DNA of 64,000 nucleotides from Dioscorea cayenensis subsp. rotundata (GCF_009730915.1 NC_052489.1:5855622-5919621), one strand, 5' to 3'. Numbered from the stretch's first letter, positions 35,297 through 47,865 are shown. Numbers and translations are program-made. The notes: a model not told the origin generated them from the letters alone.

Positions 35297-35408
35297 TTTG
35301 TCTTCAAGGATTGGAAGGAGGTCTTCTTCTTCTTCTTCTTCTTCTTCTCTTGCTGGGGATGGAGGGAACTAGGGTTTGTGCTTTGGATTGCTTCTTAGTC
35401 TGAGTGTT

Positions 35409-35438
35409 GGGGTTAGGGTTAGGGCTAGGGTTTATATG
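35409..35438 (-). promoter_or_regulatory. TATA box and telo-box cluster of the LFG gene
   Basis: On the minus strand CATATAAACCCTAG is followed by CCCTAACCCTAACCCC. Telo-box motifs (AAACCCTAA type) near the start site are known from plant genes of the translation and growth class. The TATA lies about 140 bp upstream of the ATG. Confidence 0.55.
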
Positions 35439-35444
35439 GGGGGA

Positions 35445-36276
35445 ACTGGTGGCGAAAGCGATGAAGGTTCTCGGGAAGTCTAGCAACGACTGGTTGATGG
35501 ACACGTGGATAAAAATTAAGAAGACACGTGTCGAATACTAGTTTCTAGCTTCAGTAGTGACTTCTAGAATCGCGTATCTTTAGTTATTTATTTATTTATT
35601 TATTCGTTAACATTTTAATAAATTATTTTTTTTTTCGAGTGGAAAGCAGCATAACCTCCCTCTTTACTTTTTCGTGGTTGAAAGAAAACTCCTAAATTTT
35701 TTTTTCATATTTCTAAAAAATTTTATAATTTTTTTTAAACTTTTTTTAAATTTTTCATTGAGCACCAAGGATGAAGTCTTGAGGTGGTAGGGGAGGTTGA
35801 CCCCAATTACAAGGGGATCAATCTCTTCCAGTCACACTGACTAGGTAAACTCACTTGATGTTGATTGTGGTCGTAAGTCTAAAAGTGCTTATCTTGCACC
35901 GCTTAAGCACATTGGTCATTTTGGGCACACTTACTATATATCCTTTTAAACATGAGGCATTTGAGTATAACTTGTGATACTGCCAATGCAAATGCTCTCA
36001 ATTGAGAGGGGTACGCCACACATTGATATCAAGGGTGAGAGGCCATTGTTAGTGAGGTTAGGTTATTTTCGGTATTTTAAATTAAATAGAAACAACTTTT
36101 TTAAAATATATACAAAAATATCCCACGAAATAATTGTGATAATTGTAAAGTACTAAAGATTAAAAAAAAATTATTTTTTTCATTAACATACAATTTTAAT
36201 TCCATTTTAATTAAATAAAAAATTGTTATAAAATTATGAAACTGGGTAGAGCAGGATCACAACAAAATTACTTGAA

Positions 36277-36326
<50 letters not shown>

Positions 36327-37333
36327 TGATGAGAGATACAGATTTTACATGAAAAACCCCTAGAATAAATTAGGTTAAAAGTCATGGACAAAATAGAAGA
36401 ATTTCATTATAGTAAAAAAGGAGTTACAAGCGTTCTATTAACAAAGAGAACAACAATTTATTCTCTCATGTAATTGAAGCAACACAAACTCTCTAATTTT
36501 TCTTCACACTATTTTTCCCACTTTCTCTCTCATCCTCACTCACAATGGTGCACTGAAACAACCCTCATTCTTTCTATTTATAGAAGAAGATGATGAGGCT
36601 TAGCCCACCTAATCCTTGGATTGGATGAGGATTAGTGAAGGTTTTTTATATATTTTTTCTTTTTTTCTTCAATTACATGTTATTAACAAAAATTATCTAT
36701 TTTATTTATTTTTGTTAACAATGAGAGTAAATTAAACTTGACTTTCATCATTTTTTTTAATGTATTTTTCTTTTGATTAAACTAGTGTGAAATTTTCATT
36801 GAAAAAATATGAAAGAAACTGTTTATATATCAGGTATTTATTGAGGAAAATAATCGAGTTTTGATAATTCATATGATCCTTTTTGTGCTTAAGATATTTA
36901 TCTTGGTGTGCGATCTTGACTGTAATAAATAGATGATTCCTTGCATTTCCAAAGATGTCGTCTAAAGTAGAACCAGCATCTTTTGGTGTCTTTCTTTCAG
37001 AATGTTTGCTGGCTTTAACAGATGTACTTTCATTTCTTCAATATATATATATATATATATACTTCCAATAAAAATATACAAAGTAAAAAAAAATAAATTA
37101 TAACTTTAGATAAAAGTATGTATCATGTTTATAAATTTTTAATATTTTTTTTGTGTTAAGAGATGTACTCCTTAAGGGTCAAAAAAACTAAAATCTGACT
37201 CCCTTTTAATTTTTTTTTTTTAATAAATCTCCTTTTAACTTACATGGCCCATTTAACTTATGTAACCTATTTAACATGATTTAATTAATTAATATAAATT
37301 AAATGCTTATAAAATTTTTAATAATTTCCAACA

Positions 37334-37369
<36 letters not shown>

Positions 37370-37955
37370 TTGAAACAAATGAATGAACCACGAATTCATT
37401 TCTAACAGAATTTTCACCTTAAGAATATAATTATTATAAACAAAAAATATTTCACTAACCAATTCATATAAATTAATAAATTTAAAATATTAATTTAGTC
37501 ATACATTATGACTAAAGTTTGTCCACATTCTGTAAAAAATAAAAAAAAAATAAATTTGGAGTCCAACTTGAACCCTCTAGCAAAAGTTAGGACTTATATT
37601 GAACTCATATGTTATATGTATGAAATCTGGATATTATAGTGCCCAAATGAGCTTCATTATATTAAAAACTTTTTGTGCTTAAAATTTATTTCTGACAAAA
37701 TTGAGCCTCACAAAAATAATAATATAACTAACAAATATTAATTAAATAAAATTTTAATTTCAAACAATTTTTGAAAAAGTAAATTCACTTTGTTATTTAA
37801 CTTGCAACATAGTTTCTTTTGTAATAAAAATTATAAATATAATTTATTTTTAAAAACTCTAAATACATCTTAAGAATTGATCATCACACAATCTGAAAAG
37901 CCACTCACCCCGTAAGTCAACTTGTTTAACTAGCTTATCTAGCTAGGAAAACTAC
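35445..37955. other. AT-rich intergenic DNA
   Basis: It contains poly-T runs, (TAA)n at about 36280-36325, (TA)n near 37040-37060 and (TTA)n at 37335-37369. A less AT-rich island at 35760-36060 has no recognisable coding frame and may be repeat-derived. No gene seen. Confidence 0.6.
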
Positions 37956-37959
37956 ATAC

Positions 37960-38162
37960 TTAAATAACGCCATACTTACCCTTAAGAATTTACTAACTAG
38001 AAAATATAACATGCCTCCAAGTGCCATGTGTGCTCTTTGTCAAACAATGAATCAATAGATCACTTATTTATCCATTGTCCGTTCGATGTATAAATTTAAA
38101 ATTACTTGGCACAGGTTTTCGGGGCCACCGACATGCTAAATTTTCTAAATTGTGGAGGTCTT
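37960..38162 (+). pseudogene. LINE relic: zinc-binding region after reverse transcriptase
   Basis: The plus frame near 38005-38085 reads MPPSAMCALC.. then a segment like ITYLFIHCPFD, resembling the zf-RVT region near the end of plant LINE ORF2, with stops. The LINE is interrupted at 38162 by a copia element; the matching 3' part resumes at 41590. Confidence 0.65.
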
Positions 38163-38347
38163 TGTTAAGATAATGATGTTTATTTTAGTTTAGTTAGGAT
38201 ATCTTTGATTTAAATATTTAAGTTAGTTGTGTGTTGATTAAAACTCAAATTAGTAGAGATTATCTTTTTAGAATTTTGCCTTTATAAAGGATTCAATGAT
38301 TATGAATAAAGTGTGCAGTTTTCTTCATCTCTTCTTTTAAGTAATCA
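38163..38347 (+). repeat. 5' LTR of copia element 2
   Basis: 185 bp, TG..CA ends, with a TATA-like CTTTATAAAGG around 38279-38290. Confidence 0.92.
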
Positions 38348-38410
38348 GTGGTATCAAGAGCCAAGGTTTTCAACAAAAGGGAGAGTTTTTTTGTAGTGAA
38401 GAAATTCACA

Positions 38411-41340
38411 ATGTCTGCAGACAACTTTGTGCAACCATCTATTCCACGCTTTTGATGGTCACTATGATCATTGGAGCATGTTGATGGAAAAATTTCTTAA
38501 AATCCAAGGAGTATTGGAATATTGTTGAATCTGGAGTGGCAAAAACCGGATGATGGAGTAGTACCCTACTGTAAAGCACATGGAAGGAACTTGAGGCATC
38601 AAAGTCGAAAGACTTGAAGGCGAAAAAAATTATTTATTTCGGGCCATTGATCGATCTATTTTTGGAGACGATTCTTTGCAAAGAAACCTCCAAGGATATA
38701 TGGAATTCGATGAAGAAAAAATATCAAGGCTCATCAAGGGTGAAGCGTGCACAACTTCAAGCCTTGAGAAGGGATTTTGAAAATCTACGGGATGAAGGAT
38801 GGAGAATCATTAACAACTATTTTGCAAGAACCATGGGATTGGCCAATAATATGCGGTTTCATGGGGAGAAGATGGATGATGTCACTATTGTTGAAAAGAT
38901 ATTGCGATCTTTGACGAGCAAAAATTTGACTACATAGTTTGCTCAATTGAAGAATCAAAGGACATAGATGCACTCTCAATTGATGAACTTCAAAAGCTCT
39001 TTATTAGTTCATGAACGTAAGATCAACCGTAATTTCATTGCTGAGGAGCAAGCTTTGAAGGCCTCTACAACCAACAACTTCTCAATATTACGAGGTAAAG
39101 GTCGAGGTGGAAGTAGAGGAAGAGGAAAAGCAGATAGAGGCTACGTAGTGGCAATGTAAATACCGATGATGCTTATCTACAAAGTAAAAGGAAGAGGACG
39201 AGGTCAACAATTTGATAAATCTAAAAATTGAGTGTTTTAGATGTCATCGATTTGGTCATTACCGTTCTGAATGTTATACCAAGCTACCTAATGACAAAGA
39301 CAAAGGAGAAAAGTCAAATTTTCTTTGAAAAATAAAGAAGCGGAGACTTTGCTAATGGCAATTCAAGATAGTCGGGGAATCTCACAAGTCGGATATTTGG
39401 TTTGTGGACACTCGGTTGTAACAACCATATGTGTGGAAGTAAGTCCTTCTTTTTTCTTACTTAAATGAAGATTTTTCACTCTATCGTTAGCTTTGGAGAT
39501 TGCTCTACGGTGAATGTGATGGGAAAGGGTGATATTAATATAAAAACCAAGAATGGTTTTTGTAGAAAAAAATTTCTAATGTTTTTTTATGTTCTCGACT
39601 TGAAAAAGTAACTTACTAAGTGCTGGTCAGTTGCAAGAAAAGGGATATACAATTACTATTCAAAAAGGTACTTGTGAAATATATGATCCTTGTATAGGTG
39701 CAATTGCAATTGTGCCAATGAGTTCAAATAGGTTGTTTCCTATAAAGATTGAATGTGCTCAATCTTGTTTGATGGCTAAAACAAAAGACCCTTCATGACT
39801 ATAGCATTATCGGTATGGTCACTTGAGCTTTGGTGGATTGAAGACACTCCAAGAAAAGGATATAGTGATAGGGCTTCCTAAAATCACTATTCCTTCCCAA
39901 GTTTGTGAAGAGTGTGTTGTTGGCAAACAACATCGTACTCCTTTCTCTCAAGGAAAGTCTTGGAGAGCAAAAAGATGTTTTTAGAACTTGTTCACTCGAT
40001 ATTTGTGGACCAATAAATCCTACTTCTAATGGAGGTAAAAGATATTTTTATTACTTTCATCGATGATTATTCTCGGAAAACTTGGGTTTATTTTTTTACA
40101 GAGAAATCAGAAGCTTTTAGTGCATTTAAAAGCTTCAAGGTATATGTTGAAAGTGAAATCGGGAAGCCTATTAAAACAATTCGCACTGATCGTGGAGGAG
40201 AGTACTGCTCGAAAAGACTTTGAAAGTTTTTTGTAATTATCATGGCATCCGAAGAGAGCTCACGACTTCCTATTCCCCACAATAGAATGGTGTATCGAGA
40301 AAGAAAAAAATCGAACCATCCTCAATATGGTGCGAACCTTGTTAACAAAAGGGCGTAATCGAAGAATTTTTTTGGCGGAAGCGTTGAATGGAGCATTCAT
40401 ATCTTGAATAGAAGTCCCTACTTTTGCTATTCAAAAACAAAAACACCGGAAGAAGCATGGAGTGGAAGAAGACCAACGATGAGATCACTTGAATTTTTTT
40501 GGTTGCATTGCATATGCACATATTCCAGATGAGAAAAGAAAGAAGCTTGATGATAAGGGGCAAAAGTGTGTTTTTCTTGGGATTAGTGAAATATCCAAAG
40601 CTTTTTAAATTGTATGATCCATTAACAAAGAAAAATTGTGGTGAGTAGGGATGTTATTTTTTTATGAGGAGAGCACTTTGGAATTGGAGTGAGCAGAGAC
40701 CTACTTCAATTATAATTAATGATGAAGTCAAGAAGAAGGAAAGCAGGTCCAACATCAAGAAATTTCAACTAATGAAGCCTCAATTACTACTAAACTTTCA
40801 CAAACAGCAGCAGAAATATCAACTAAATCCCCTATTACTCGTGTCCGAAAAAGGCCGGCTTCGATGGCAGATTATGAAGTAACAGATTTCAACCAATCTG
40901 AAGACCTTGCTACTCACTTTGCTTTATTTTCATATTGTGATCCTTTATCTTTTGAAGAAGCTATCCAACATTCAAAGTGGAAAAAAGTTATGGATAATGA
41001 AATTGCATCCATTAAAAAAAATAAAACATGGAAATTGACTAAGCTTCCCAAAGGGCAAAAAACAATTGTTTTAAAGTGGGCATACAAAACAAAATTAAAC
41101 AAGAAAGGAGATGTCAGATTTGATTAGATTTACATATACTAATTATGCAGGAGATTTAGATGATCGGAAAAGCGCATCTGGTTATGTATTTATCATGGGT
41201 TTTGGAGCTATCTCATGGTTATCAAAGAAGCAACATATTGGTATTCCTTCAACTACTGAGGTTGAATTTGTAGCAGCAACAACACGTGCCTCTCAAGTAG
41301 GGTAGTTGAGAAATATTATTGAAGAACTTCAATTCAAAAA
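38411..41340 (+). pseudogene. gag-pol of copia element 2, with reverse transcriptase deleted
   Basis: Frame fragments in order: gag from MSADNFVQPSIPRF (38411) through the segment around KETSKDIWNSMKKKYQGSS (38680-38740). Then a CCHC knuckle (CFRCHRFGHYRSEC, about 39231-39275), pre-integrase (HLSFGGLKTLQEKD), and integrase core with FIDDYSRKTWVYFF and RTDRGGEY (40050-40205). The N-terminal pol segment WKLTKLPKGQKTIVLKWAYK follows (41030-41090). The next codons, at about 41115, are already RNase H (AGDLDDRKSASGYVF). The whole central reverse transcriptase, with YVDD, is missing. Many stops and frameshifts occur throughout. Confidence 0.88.
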
Positions 41341-41404
41341 TGAAAGCATTCATGCAAGGAAGATAACTTTAAACTTATGAGATAAACATAAGTTTAAGGG
41401 AGGG

Positions 41405-41589
41405 TGTTAAGATAATGATGTTTATTTTAGTTTAGTTAGGATATCTTTGATTTAAATATTTAAGTTAGTTGTGTGTTGATTAAAACTCAAATTAGTAGAG
41501 ATTATCTTTTTAGAATTTTGCCTTTATAAAGGCTTCAATGATTATGAATAAAGTGTGCAGTTTTTTTCATCTCTTCTTTTAAGTTATCA
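41405..41589 (+). repeat. 3' LTR of copia element 2
   Basis: 185 bp, three substitutions relative to the 5' LTR. Confidence 0.92.
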
Positions 41590-41950
41590 GTGTTGGAGGT
41601 CCCACACCTAAATCTTTAGATTAAGGACACTTGGGACCTCCTTATTAGGGCCTTAACTTAGAATATTTGGTTGAAAAGGAATGCATATATTTACCGGAAA
41701 AAATCTGTTTCATGTTCATCTATCATTATCAAAATTATTCACACCTTTCTAGATCATAAAAAGGTCAGGTTAGAAACTCTTGATTATAAAAAGGTCGGGT
41801 TAGAAACTCAGCAGCAATTGCTAAGCGTAGTCTAGAGTTCCTAGATCATTCCCATCCCCTAACACAGGCGACCCTGAGGATATGACAGTTAGGTAATTAG
41901 CGAAGAAGTTTGCTACTCATCTTCTTTAAGGTCACCCCAAGGAGTTTTTT
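41590..41950 (+). pseudogene. LINE relic, 3' part after the copia insertion
   Basis: The frame around 41650-41770 resembles the last residues of plant LINE ORF2 (a segment of the type W-ERN-RIF followed by LIVKIIH). It continues the relic cut off at 38162. A short direct repeat (TATAAAAAGGTCxGGTTAGAAACTC) occurs at about 41755 and 41788. 41950-42460 is AT-rich and unassigned. Confidence 0.5.
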
Positions 41951-42467
41951 TTTCAATGTTCTTCTCTTATCTTTTCTCATGTATATTTTGTTAATTTGTT
42001 GTTATGTTTCTCTACTTATTAGTTGTCCACTCATAGTGAGCACAGCAATATTTTTCCCCTTTTCTTCTTATTATTTGTGTATACTTCTAGTTTTTTTATT
42101 TTTTTACTATATATCATTTATGCATGTGATTTAGCTTTTTTTACTTTGACAGTTCCAAAAAAATGCTTATTGCCTTTGAGTTATAATTAAATTTTTAACA
42201 TAACCATTCTCACTTACAATCAACAAATTTTGAAGAATGCCGACTTAAAGACTTCACTAGAAAATATCAAAAGAAAGGAGAAAAGAAAAACCAGAGCAAC
42301 CCAAATTAAAATTGAAACTCTTTTTGGACCTACTTGAAAAATCCCTTAAATATCTCAACGTTCCTCGTTTCCAAGGATAAACAAAGAGAGGTCCCAAGAG
42401 AAGCACGCCCATCTCCTCGAAGACTCCTTAAGAGTCCCAAAGAAAAGAAAGAAAGAAAGAAAGAGGC

Positions 42468-43508
42468 ATGGCCATGGCATCAAATGTTACAAATGTTTTT
42501 GAGCAAGGGAATTACAATACAAAACTCATAAGCATTAATGATCCATCAACAACCACTTCATTCTCAATTCCACCACCAAAACCCCTTCTCATAGCCACTC
42601 CAATTCAAGAGGGACAATTTCCAATCCTCATTCTCCTTCATGGCTATCTCCTCTACAACAACTTCTACTCTCAACTCATCCTCCACATCGCCTCTCATGG
42701 ATATATCGTCCTAGCTCCTCAGGTACGTACAATCATTTATGTGTATACTATGAATCATGAATTTCTATGAATTAATATATATACATACATATGCAAGATT
42801 TGAGTAATTGCATGAAATTAATGCATGCCACAGTTATATACAGTAGCAGGACCTGACTCATCAGAAGAAATAAGATCAGCAGCAGCGCTAACAGATTGGA
42901 TATCAACCGGACTAGCAGCTATTCTCCCAAAACAAGTTCTCCTAAACACGGAAAAGATAGCGATCTCCGGCCACAGTCGAGGCGGTAAGGTAGCCTTTGC
43001 TCTCGCTCTCGGCCATGCAAAGACGATGAAGCTGAGCTTCTCGGCATTAATGGCTATTGATCCAGTTGATGGCATGGATAAAGGGAAGCAAACAAATCCT
43101 TCAATTCTCACTTATGTGCCTCACTCTTTTGATCTTAAGATTGCAGCAATGGTGATTGGTTCTGGACTTGGAGGAGTTAAAAAGAACCCTATTTTTCCAG
43201 CTTGTGCTCCAAAAGGAGTGAGTCATGAGGATTTTTATAGTGAGTGTTGTGCTCCTGCATGGCATTTTGTTGCTAAAGATTATGGCCATGTGGACATGTT
43301 GGATGATGAGACTGAGGGGTTTAGAGGGAAGGCTAGTTATTGTTTGTGCAAGAGTGGGAAAGAAAGGAAGGGTATGAGGAGGTTTGTGGGTGGAATAATG
43401 GTTGCATTCATGAAAGCTTATTTGGAAGGGCATGATGAGGATCTTAAGGCCATTTGGACTGATCCTAAGATTGCAAATATTGATATCTCTTGTAACTGTT
43501 TTCTTTGA
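42468..43508 (+). CDS. CLH: Chlorophyllase (chlorophyll-chlorophyllido hydrolase)
   Basis: It hydrolyses chlorophyll to chlorophyllide and phytol. Two exons, 42468-42722 and 42834-43508, encode 309 residues, the normal family length; the intron is phase 0. The lipase-like motif GHSRGG holds the nucleophile at about Ser133. Candidate triad partners are Asp at about 161 or 164 (AIDPVDG) and His at about 237 (YGHVDML). An early LLHGY segment forms the alpha/beta-hydrolase oxyanion region. There is no strong chloroplast transit peptide, as for several known chlorophyllases. The ATG at 42468 is chosen as the first in frame; a second Met follows two codons later. The leader has an (AAAG)n run just upstream. 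Family members are often jasmonate-responsive and not required for senescence-related chlorophyll loss; that is family knowledge, not seen here. Confidence 0.95.
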
Positions 43509-44744
43509 GTTGATTATGTATACGTATTTGTGTTTAATTTAAATAAGAAATAAGAATCACATATTTGAGGCCAAAAGGATGTTCATCTTTAATTGTGTTT
43601 CTAGAGTTGGTCTGTCTGGTGTATTGCTTCTTTCTTACTTAGTTATAATATATATATGGTATTTACTTTGTGGAATGAGTTTTTGGGGGTTATAGGATTC
43701 CCAATATCTCACCTGCTATGTGGGTTTTTTTAAAAAAATAATAATAAATTTAAAGTTAAAATTTGCTCTCCCATTTTTTCATTATGGGAAATATAGGATA
43801 AAATAAAATTATATAAATATATGGACTAAGCGTTGGATATTAATTTTAAAAAGGTAGAGAGTAATTAAGAAAAGGTAAAAATGGTATATTATGTATCTAT
43901 TAATGTAACTGCTAAAAGGAAAGAGATTTGAATGAATCTTCAAGGCCTAATCTTCTTGAATAAAATCAGTCTTTGGTTACAAAAGTCTCGAGAAACATGA
44001 AACAAGAGTTTAAACTTTTAAGACATGTACAATGATCGATAGAGAATTTAGGAAAGAATTCTTACAACTAGAAACCAACAAAATTTATGGGACCATCCCA
44101 AAAAAATCTAATGAATGTAAAATATTAACTTTAACAATTGCAATTTTGAAAACTGTAAGGGAGATTTAGGTGAATAGATCATTAAGTTTGTAAAATATAT
44201 ATATAATAAAAAAAAGTTCATGAATAATATATATTTTTAAGAACTTATTATGAAAAATATATGATTATCTTTTTAAAACTTACTATTTCAGTATTTAATC
44301 ATTTAATTTTGACTCATAGCCCATAGGAACATATAGAAAAAAGCATTACACCTTTGCATATGATAGATGTTAATGACTTTTGTATATGTTATCTTTTTAT
44401 TGTTTTCTTTAACTCAAAAATTAAAAATTTGAATACTACTTCTGCGTTATTAAAAAAAAAAAAAAAGAATGAAACATTTTTAATTATCAAATTTTTTTTA
44501 ATCTTAAAATATAAATCTACTTTTTTTTTCTATTAATCTGAGTATTTGGCTCATATTCTTCAGTTGGATCTTTCGAACAAATCACAATAAATAAATAAAT
44601 AAATAAAAACTTGGGAAATTCTTCACAAAATTCAGGGAGTTGTTAATAAAAATGAAGGTTTTAGGAATTTTTTTTGTAAAATATCAAGAATTAAGGGACT
44701 TCGCTGCAAATATGTAAGACACCTATCCTAATCCCTAGAACCCT
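43509..44744. other. Intergenic AT-rich DNA
   Basis: 3' flank of chlorophyllase and upstream region of the next gene. Poly-A and poly-T runs and an (AAAT)n stretch near 44588-44607. No gene recognised. Confidence 0.6.
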
Positions 44745-44967
44745 CTTCAACTCTGTTTCTCTCATCCTCCCGGCCATCGGCATTCCCCGTCGCCGCCGAC
44801 GCCGTCGCCGTCGTGACCTTCACGCTGGTAAGCGCGACCCTTCTCCATTCTTCATGCCCTTCTGTTCCACTTTCAATATCCAATCAATTTAGTGACTCAA
44901 ATCCCTTTTTTGCTCTCCATTGTTTAGTGATTAGGAACGAAAATCAATTGTCTGTGATTCACTCAAG
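44745..44967 (+). promoter_or_regulatory. 5' leader of the RPC9 gene with a leader intron
   Basis: A pyrimidine- and GC-rich block (CGTCGCCGCCGACGCCGTCG) ends at a good donor (CTG/GTAAGC at 44827/44828). A matching acceptor (GATTAG/GAACG) ends at 44934. The intron 44828-44934 would lie in the 5' untranslated region. Start-site position is inferred. Confidence 0.55.
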
Positions 44968-47314
44968 ATGAAAATGTGAGTTTTCACTTCATTCTAGTGA
45001 AATAAAGCTGCGATTTTTGAGTTTCTGCAGTAGTTTCACTGCTGAATTATTTACCATTTGTATAGCTTAGATCAAAATGCTGGCATGCTGACGAATTTCG
45101 AGGTTGTTAATTTGTTGAGATCGAGGGGGGCAACAATTGATCTTTTGGGATCTCTTGGTGTTGTTTCTGCCTCAGAATGCAAGGTCTTGTTCTGTTTTCT
45201 TGAATCTTGTTGACTAAAATTGTTGTTTTGATGTCTCATGGTGATGTTAGTTGTATTCTCGTCTGCAGGTTTATAGTTTTCTTGCTGACAGTGCTTCTTG
45301 CAATCAAACAAGAGAATGCATTGGGGAGTTTCTGAAGAGATGTGACAAGTTCAAGCTTTCGAAAACTGAGTTGCTTAATATTATCAACTTGAGGCCATCC
45401 AGCCAACCTCTGATTTACCCGGTATTTGACTACTGCTTGCTTTATTGATTGCATTATTTCGTATACTTTAGTGCCGATTTTAGTTTGTTTGATATTAATT
45501 CAAATGTCTGATTCCCTCTGTAGCAATTTGTAAGTGTGGAAAATGCCAGATCACACTGTGGAGACTTGTATTTAGAAATAAATCAGGTCATGGTCATAAC
45601 TGATGCATAACTTTATAACTTATGATGAATTAACTTTGTTCATCATTTTTGGTTCATATTTCTTTAAATCCTGGTTAAGTGAGCAGGGTTGCTTTTTCAA
45701 ATTTGTTGAGATTAAATTACACTGGGAGTTCGATATTTTCTTCCCTATTTTTTCCCCTATTGCAAATGGTGGCATCCTTTCTTCTAGTTTTCATGATGTT
45801 GTTTTACTTAACTAACAAAATGTTATGGTAAAATTTTGTTAGTTAAGTAAAACAAAATTTTATGCATATCGATGTTATGGTAAAATTTCAGCTTCCATGC
45901 TGTTTCGGCGGTTTACTTTCTTAAGAAAAACTGAGTCTGCCATAACACAATCAGTTGTTTGATGAAACACTTGAAATTTTAGTAACCCATGCATTTAAGA
46001 ATAGATGGATGGTTCTAGTTATGTGGGAACATTGAACAAATAGCTCGGAAGAACCTACTAGTAAATGAGAAGAATAAGCAAAGTGAGGCAAACATGTGAT
46101 TTCATTCATCTCAGTGTAACCTACAATCTACATGCCTTTGCTGAGAGGGGACATGTTTGTTGTTTAAAACTAGAAATTATGTGATTCTTATATGTACTAT
46201 TAAGTTGGGCATAGAATTACAAGTCTCCGCATGTATTTTTCATTTAGGCATGTACATACTGAAACTAAATGAAATACCTTGAGATATATGTATATATATT
46301 CATACCTAACCTGAATGGAATAATGAAATGCTTTGATATATATATGTACGTACTTAACATAAACAAAGTACTCTTGTGTATATGTAAATATATATATATA
46401 TATTGTAGTTTTTATAATTTGAGTCCTGTTTTTATGGGCAACGAAGGAAGAATTTTAAACCAGGAGTTGCATATCGTGCTTGGTTTGTGGTGATAATATG
46501 CTTATGCCAGATTGCCAGCCCTAGTGCATTTTAAGTTGGGTTTTTGGTGCTTGATTTTTTACTCCTGAAGTTTTAACGCTTGAGAATAGACAAATTAATC
46601 TTGCTGTACTTTCTTTCAGTAAATTTACTTTTCAGAATTCAGATGCATATTCAAAAACTTGAATTCTTATGTTCTGATCCAAGCTCACTTATGCCAAGTA
46701 GTTCAACAAGAAGACCTAGGTCAATGTTGCTATAGAATTAACAGTAGTTTGGGTATGTTTTTTGTTTGGGATTTGGAAACCCTAATTAAACTGGATCACT
46801 CACTTACCATGTATGGCTTTAAACCTGAAACAATCTCTTATGTATTTCTATTTTCAAATTTGTCTACATAACCTAATTTGAAACAATAAACAAGTTAAAC
46901 TACTAATATATACATTTGTTCATATTTCAGTTGGCATTTCAGATGGCATTAAGATTCTGTTGTCTTGTATTAATCTCTTTCAAAATCCTTGGTTACCTCA
47001 TCAATATGACTTTTGCATGTACATGCTGTTAGTGATTGATATTGGTAGTCATATATCTTGTTTGCAACTTGTCATCAGAACAATGTGATCAATGCTTCAT
47101 CTTTCTTGTACCTCTTGATCAGCTCATACGGAACTGTGATACACGTCTGGCGAAGAACGAGGATGAAGGTATTGATGAAGTCCAAGAGTTGGTCGATCTT
47201 GTGAAGGAGGTCCTGCCTCTGCCCCCTGCAAACAACCCTGACAATGAAGTGGAAGTTAAAACAACAGAAATTCAACAAGAAATGCAAGACGATAAGATGA
47301 CAGAAACAAACTAA
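44968..47314 (+). CDS. RPC9: DNA-directed RNA polymerase III subunit RPC9 (CGRP-RCP/Rpb4-like)
   Basis: Partner of RPC8 in the stalk of RNA polymerase III, needed for initiation at tRNA, 5S and similar genes in the nucleus. Exons: 44968-44975, 45066-45183, 45269-45421 and 47123-47314, joining to 471 nt, 156 residues (human CRCP is about 148). The first coding exon has only eight bases (ATG AAA AT), and the next completes MKILDQNAGMLTNFEVV, the family start. Exon 3 carries ASCNQTRECIGEFLKRCD and LLNIINLRPSS, the Rpb4/HRDC-like helices. Exon 4 starts LIRNCDTRL and holds the GIDEVQELVDLVKEVLPLPP tail motif. The acidic C-terminal extension (..QQEMQDDKMTETN) is poorly conserved in general. Intron 3 is 1.7 kb and AT-rich. 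Confidence 0.92.
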
Positions 47315-47572
47315 CATTTCTTGGTTTCTCTTTTGACAAATGAAATTGAGGAACTTGTATAGTTTGACAGTAGCTCAAAGTATATCACGCTGTCCGAATC
47401 TTTATTTGAAAAGCAATTTAGAAAGAATTTATTAAGAATAGATTTTGTTTAACAGTACATTCAATTGGTTTGCATTTTTTTTATGGTTTTCAATCGTAAA
47501 TATCTTGAACTGTGAAGGGTTAAATTGAAAATCTGATACATTTAAGTATTTGGCTTTTTATATATAACAGTA

Positions 47573-47865
47573 AAAAAGACATCGCCCCGGAAGCTCCTGA
47601 GTCAAAAAGACGTGGTGCCTGACGCCCCGGATGAGGGTTAGTTCTTTTGTTTTTTTATGTTCCCCTAAAAGATTCTTTTTAGGGTTTTATCTTGCTTTTG
47701 GTTTTTTAGGATATTGTTTTGCTTTTGATTGATCAGTATTTTTTTTCTCTATTTTTAGTGAAAGTTTTTGTAGAGTTTTGGCTCCTGTGCGTTCTTTTTT
47801 TTTGTATTAGTTTTTTTTTCCTCTAATGAAAGTGTTTATCCATGAAAAAAAAAAATATATATATA
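47573..47865 (+). mobile_element. 5'-truncated LINE 3' end with poly(A) and target duplication
   Basis: A 14-bp direct repeat TATATATAACAGTA flanks the block at 47559-47572 and 47866-47879. The insert ends in an A run (47844-47855) after a T-rich 3' UTR. Its 5' end has a short ORF2-like tail (..SQKDVVPDAPDEG and stop). Truncated 5' end, poly(A) and a long variable target duplication are the marks of LINE target-primed insertion. A nonautonomous retroposon is a possible alternative. Confidence 0.75.

Larger units (their letters stand above)
38163..41589 (+). mobile_element. Ty1/copia retrotransposon 2, internally deleted
   Basis: Two LTRs of 185 bp (38163-38347 and 41405-41589) begin TGTTAAG and end ATCA and differ at only three positions. 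A primer-binding site (TGGTATCAAGAGCC, from 38349) and a polypurine tract (AAGGGAGGG, 41396-41404) are in place. The flanking 5-mers are GTCTT (38158-38162) and GTGTT (41590-41594), a near-perfect target duplication. The host DNA is a LINE relic. Confidence 0.93.

Noticed and set aside
34861-35403. Acidic, Asp/Glu-rich plus-strand and Ser/Pro-rich minus-strand frames at LFG exon 1
   Set aside because: Other-frame readings of the real exon 35296-35041 and its CTT-rich leader.
42818-43433. Two minus-strand frames opposite chlorophyllase
   Set aside because: Shadows of the coding strand, which carries GHSRGG and the full family length.
45603-46871. Several short frames inside RPC9 intron 3 as extra exons
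   Set aside because: RPC9 homology joins directly from ..SSQPLIYP to LIRNCDTRL; no missing segment remains to be encoded.
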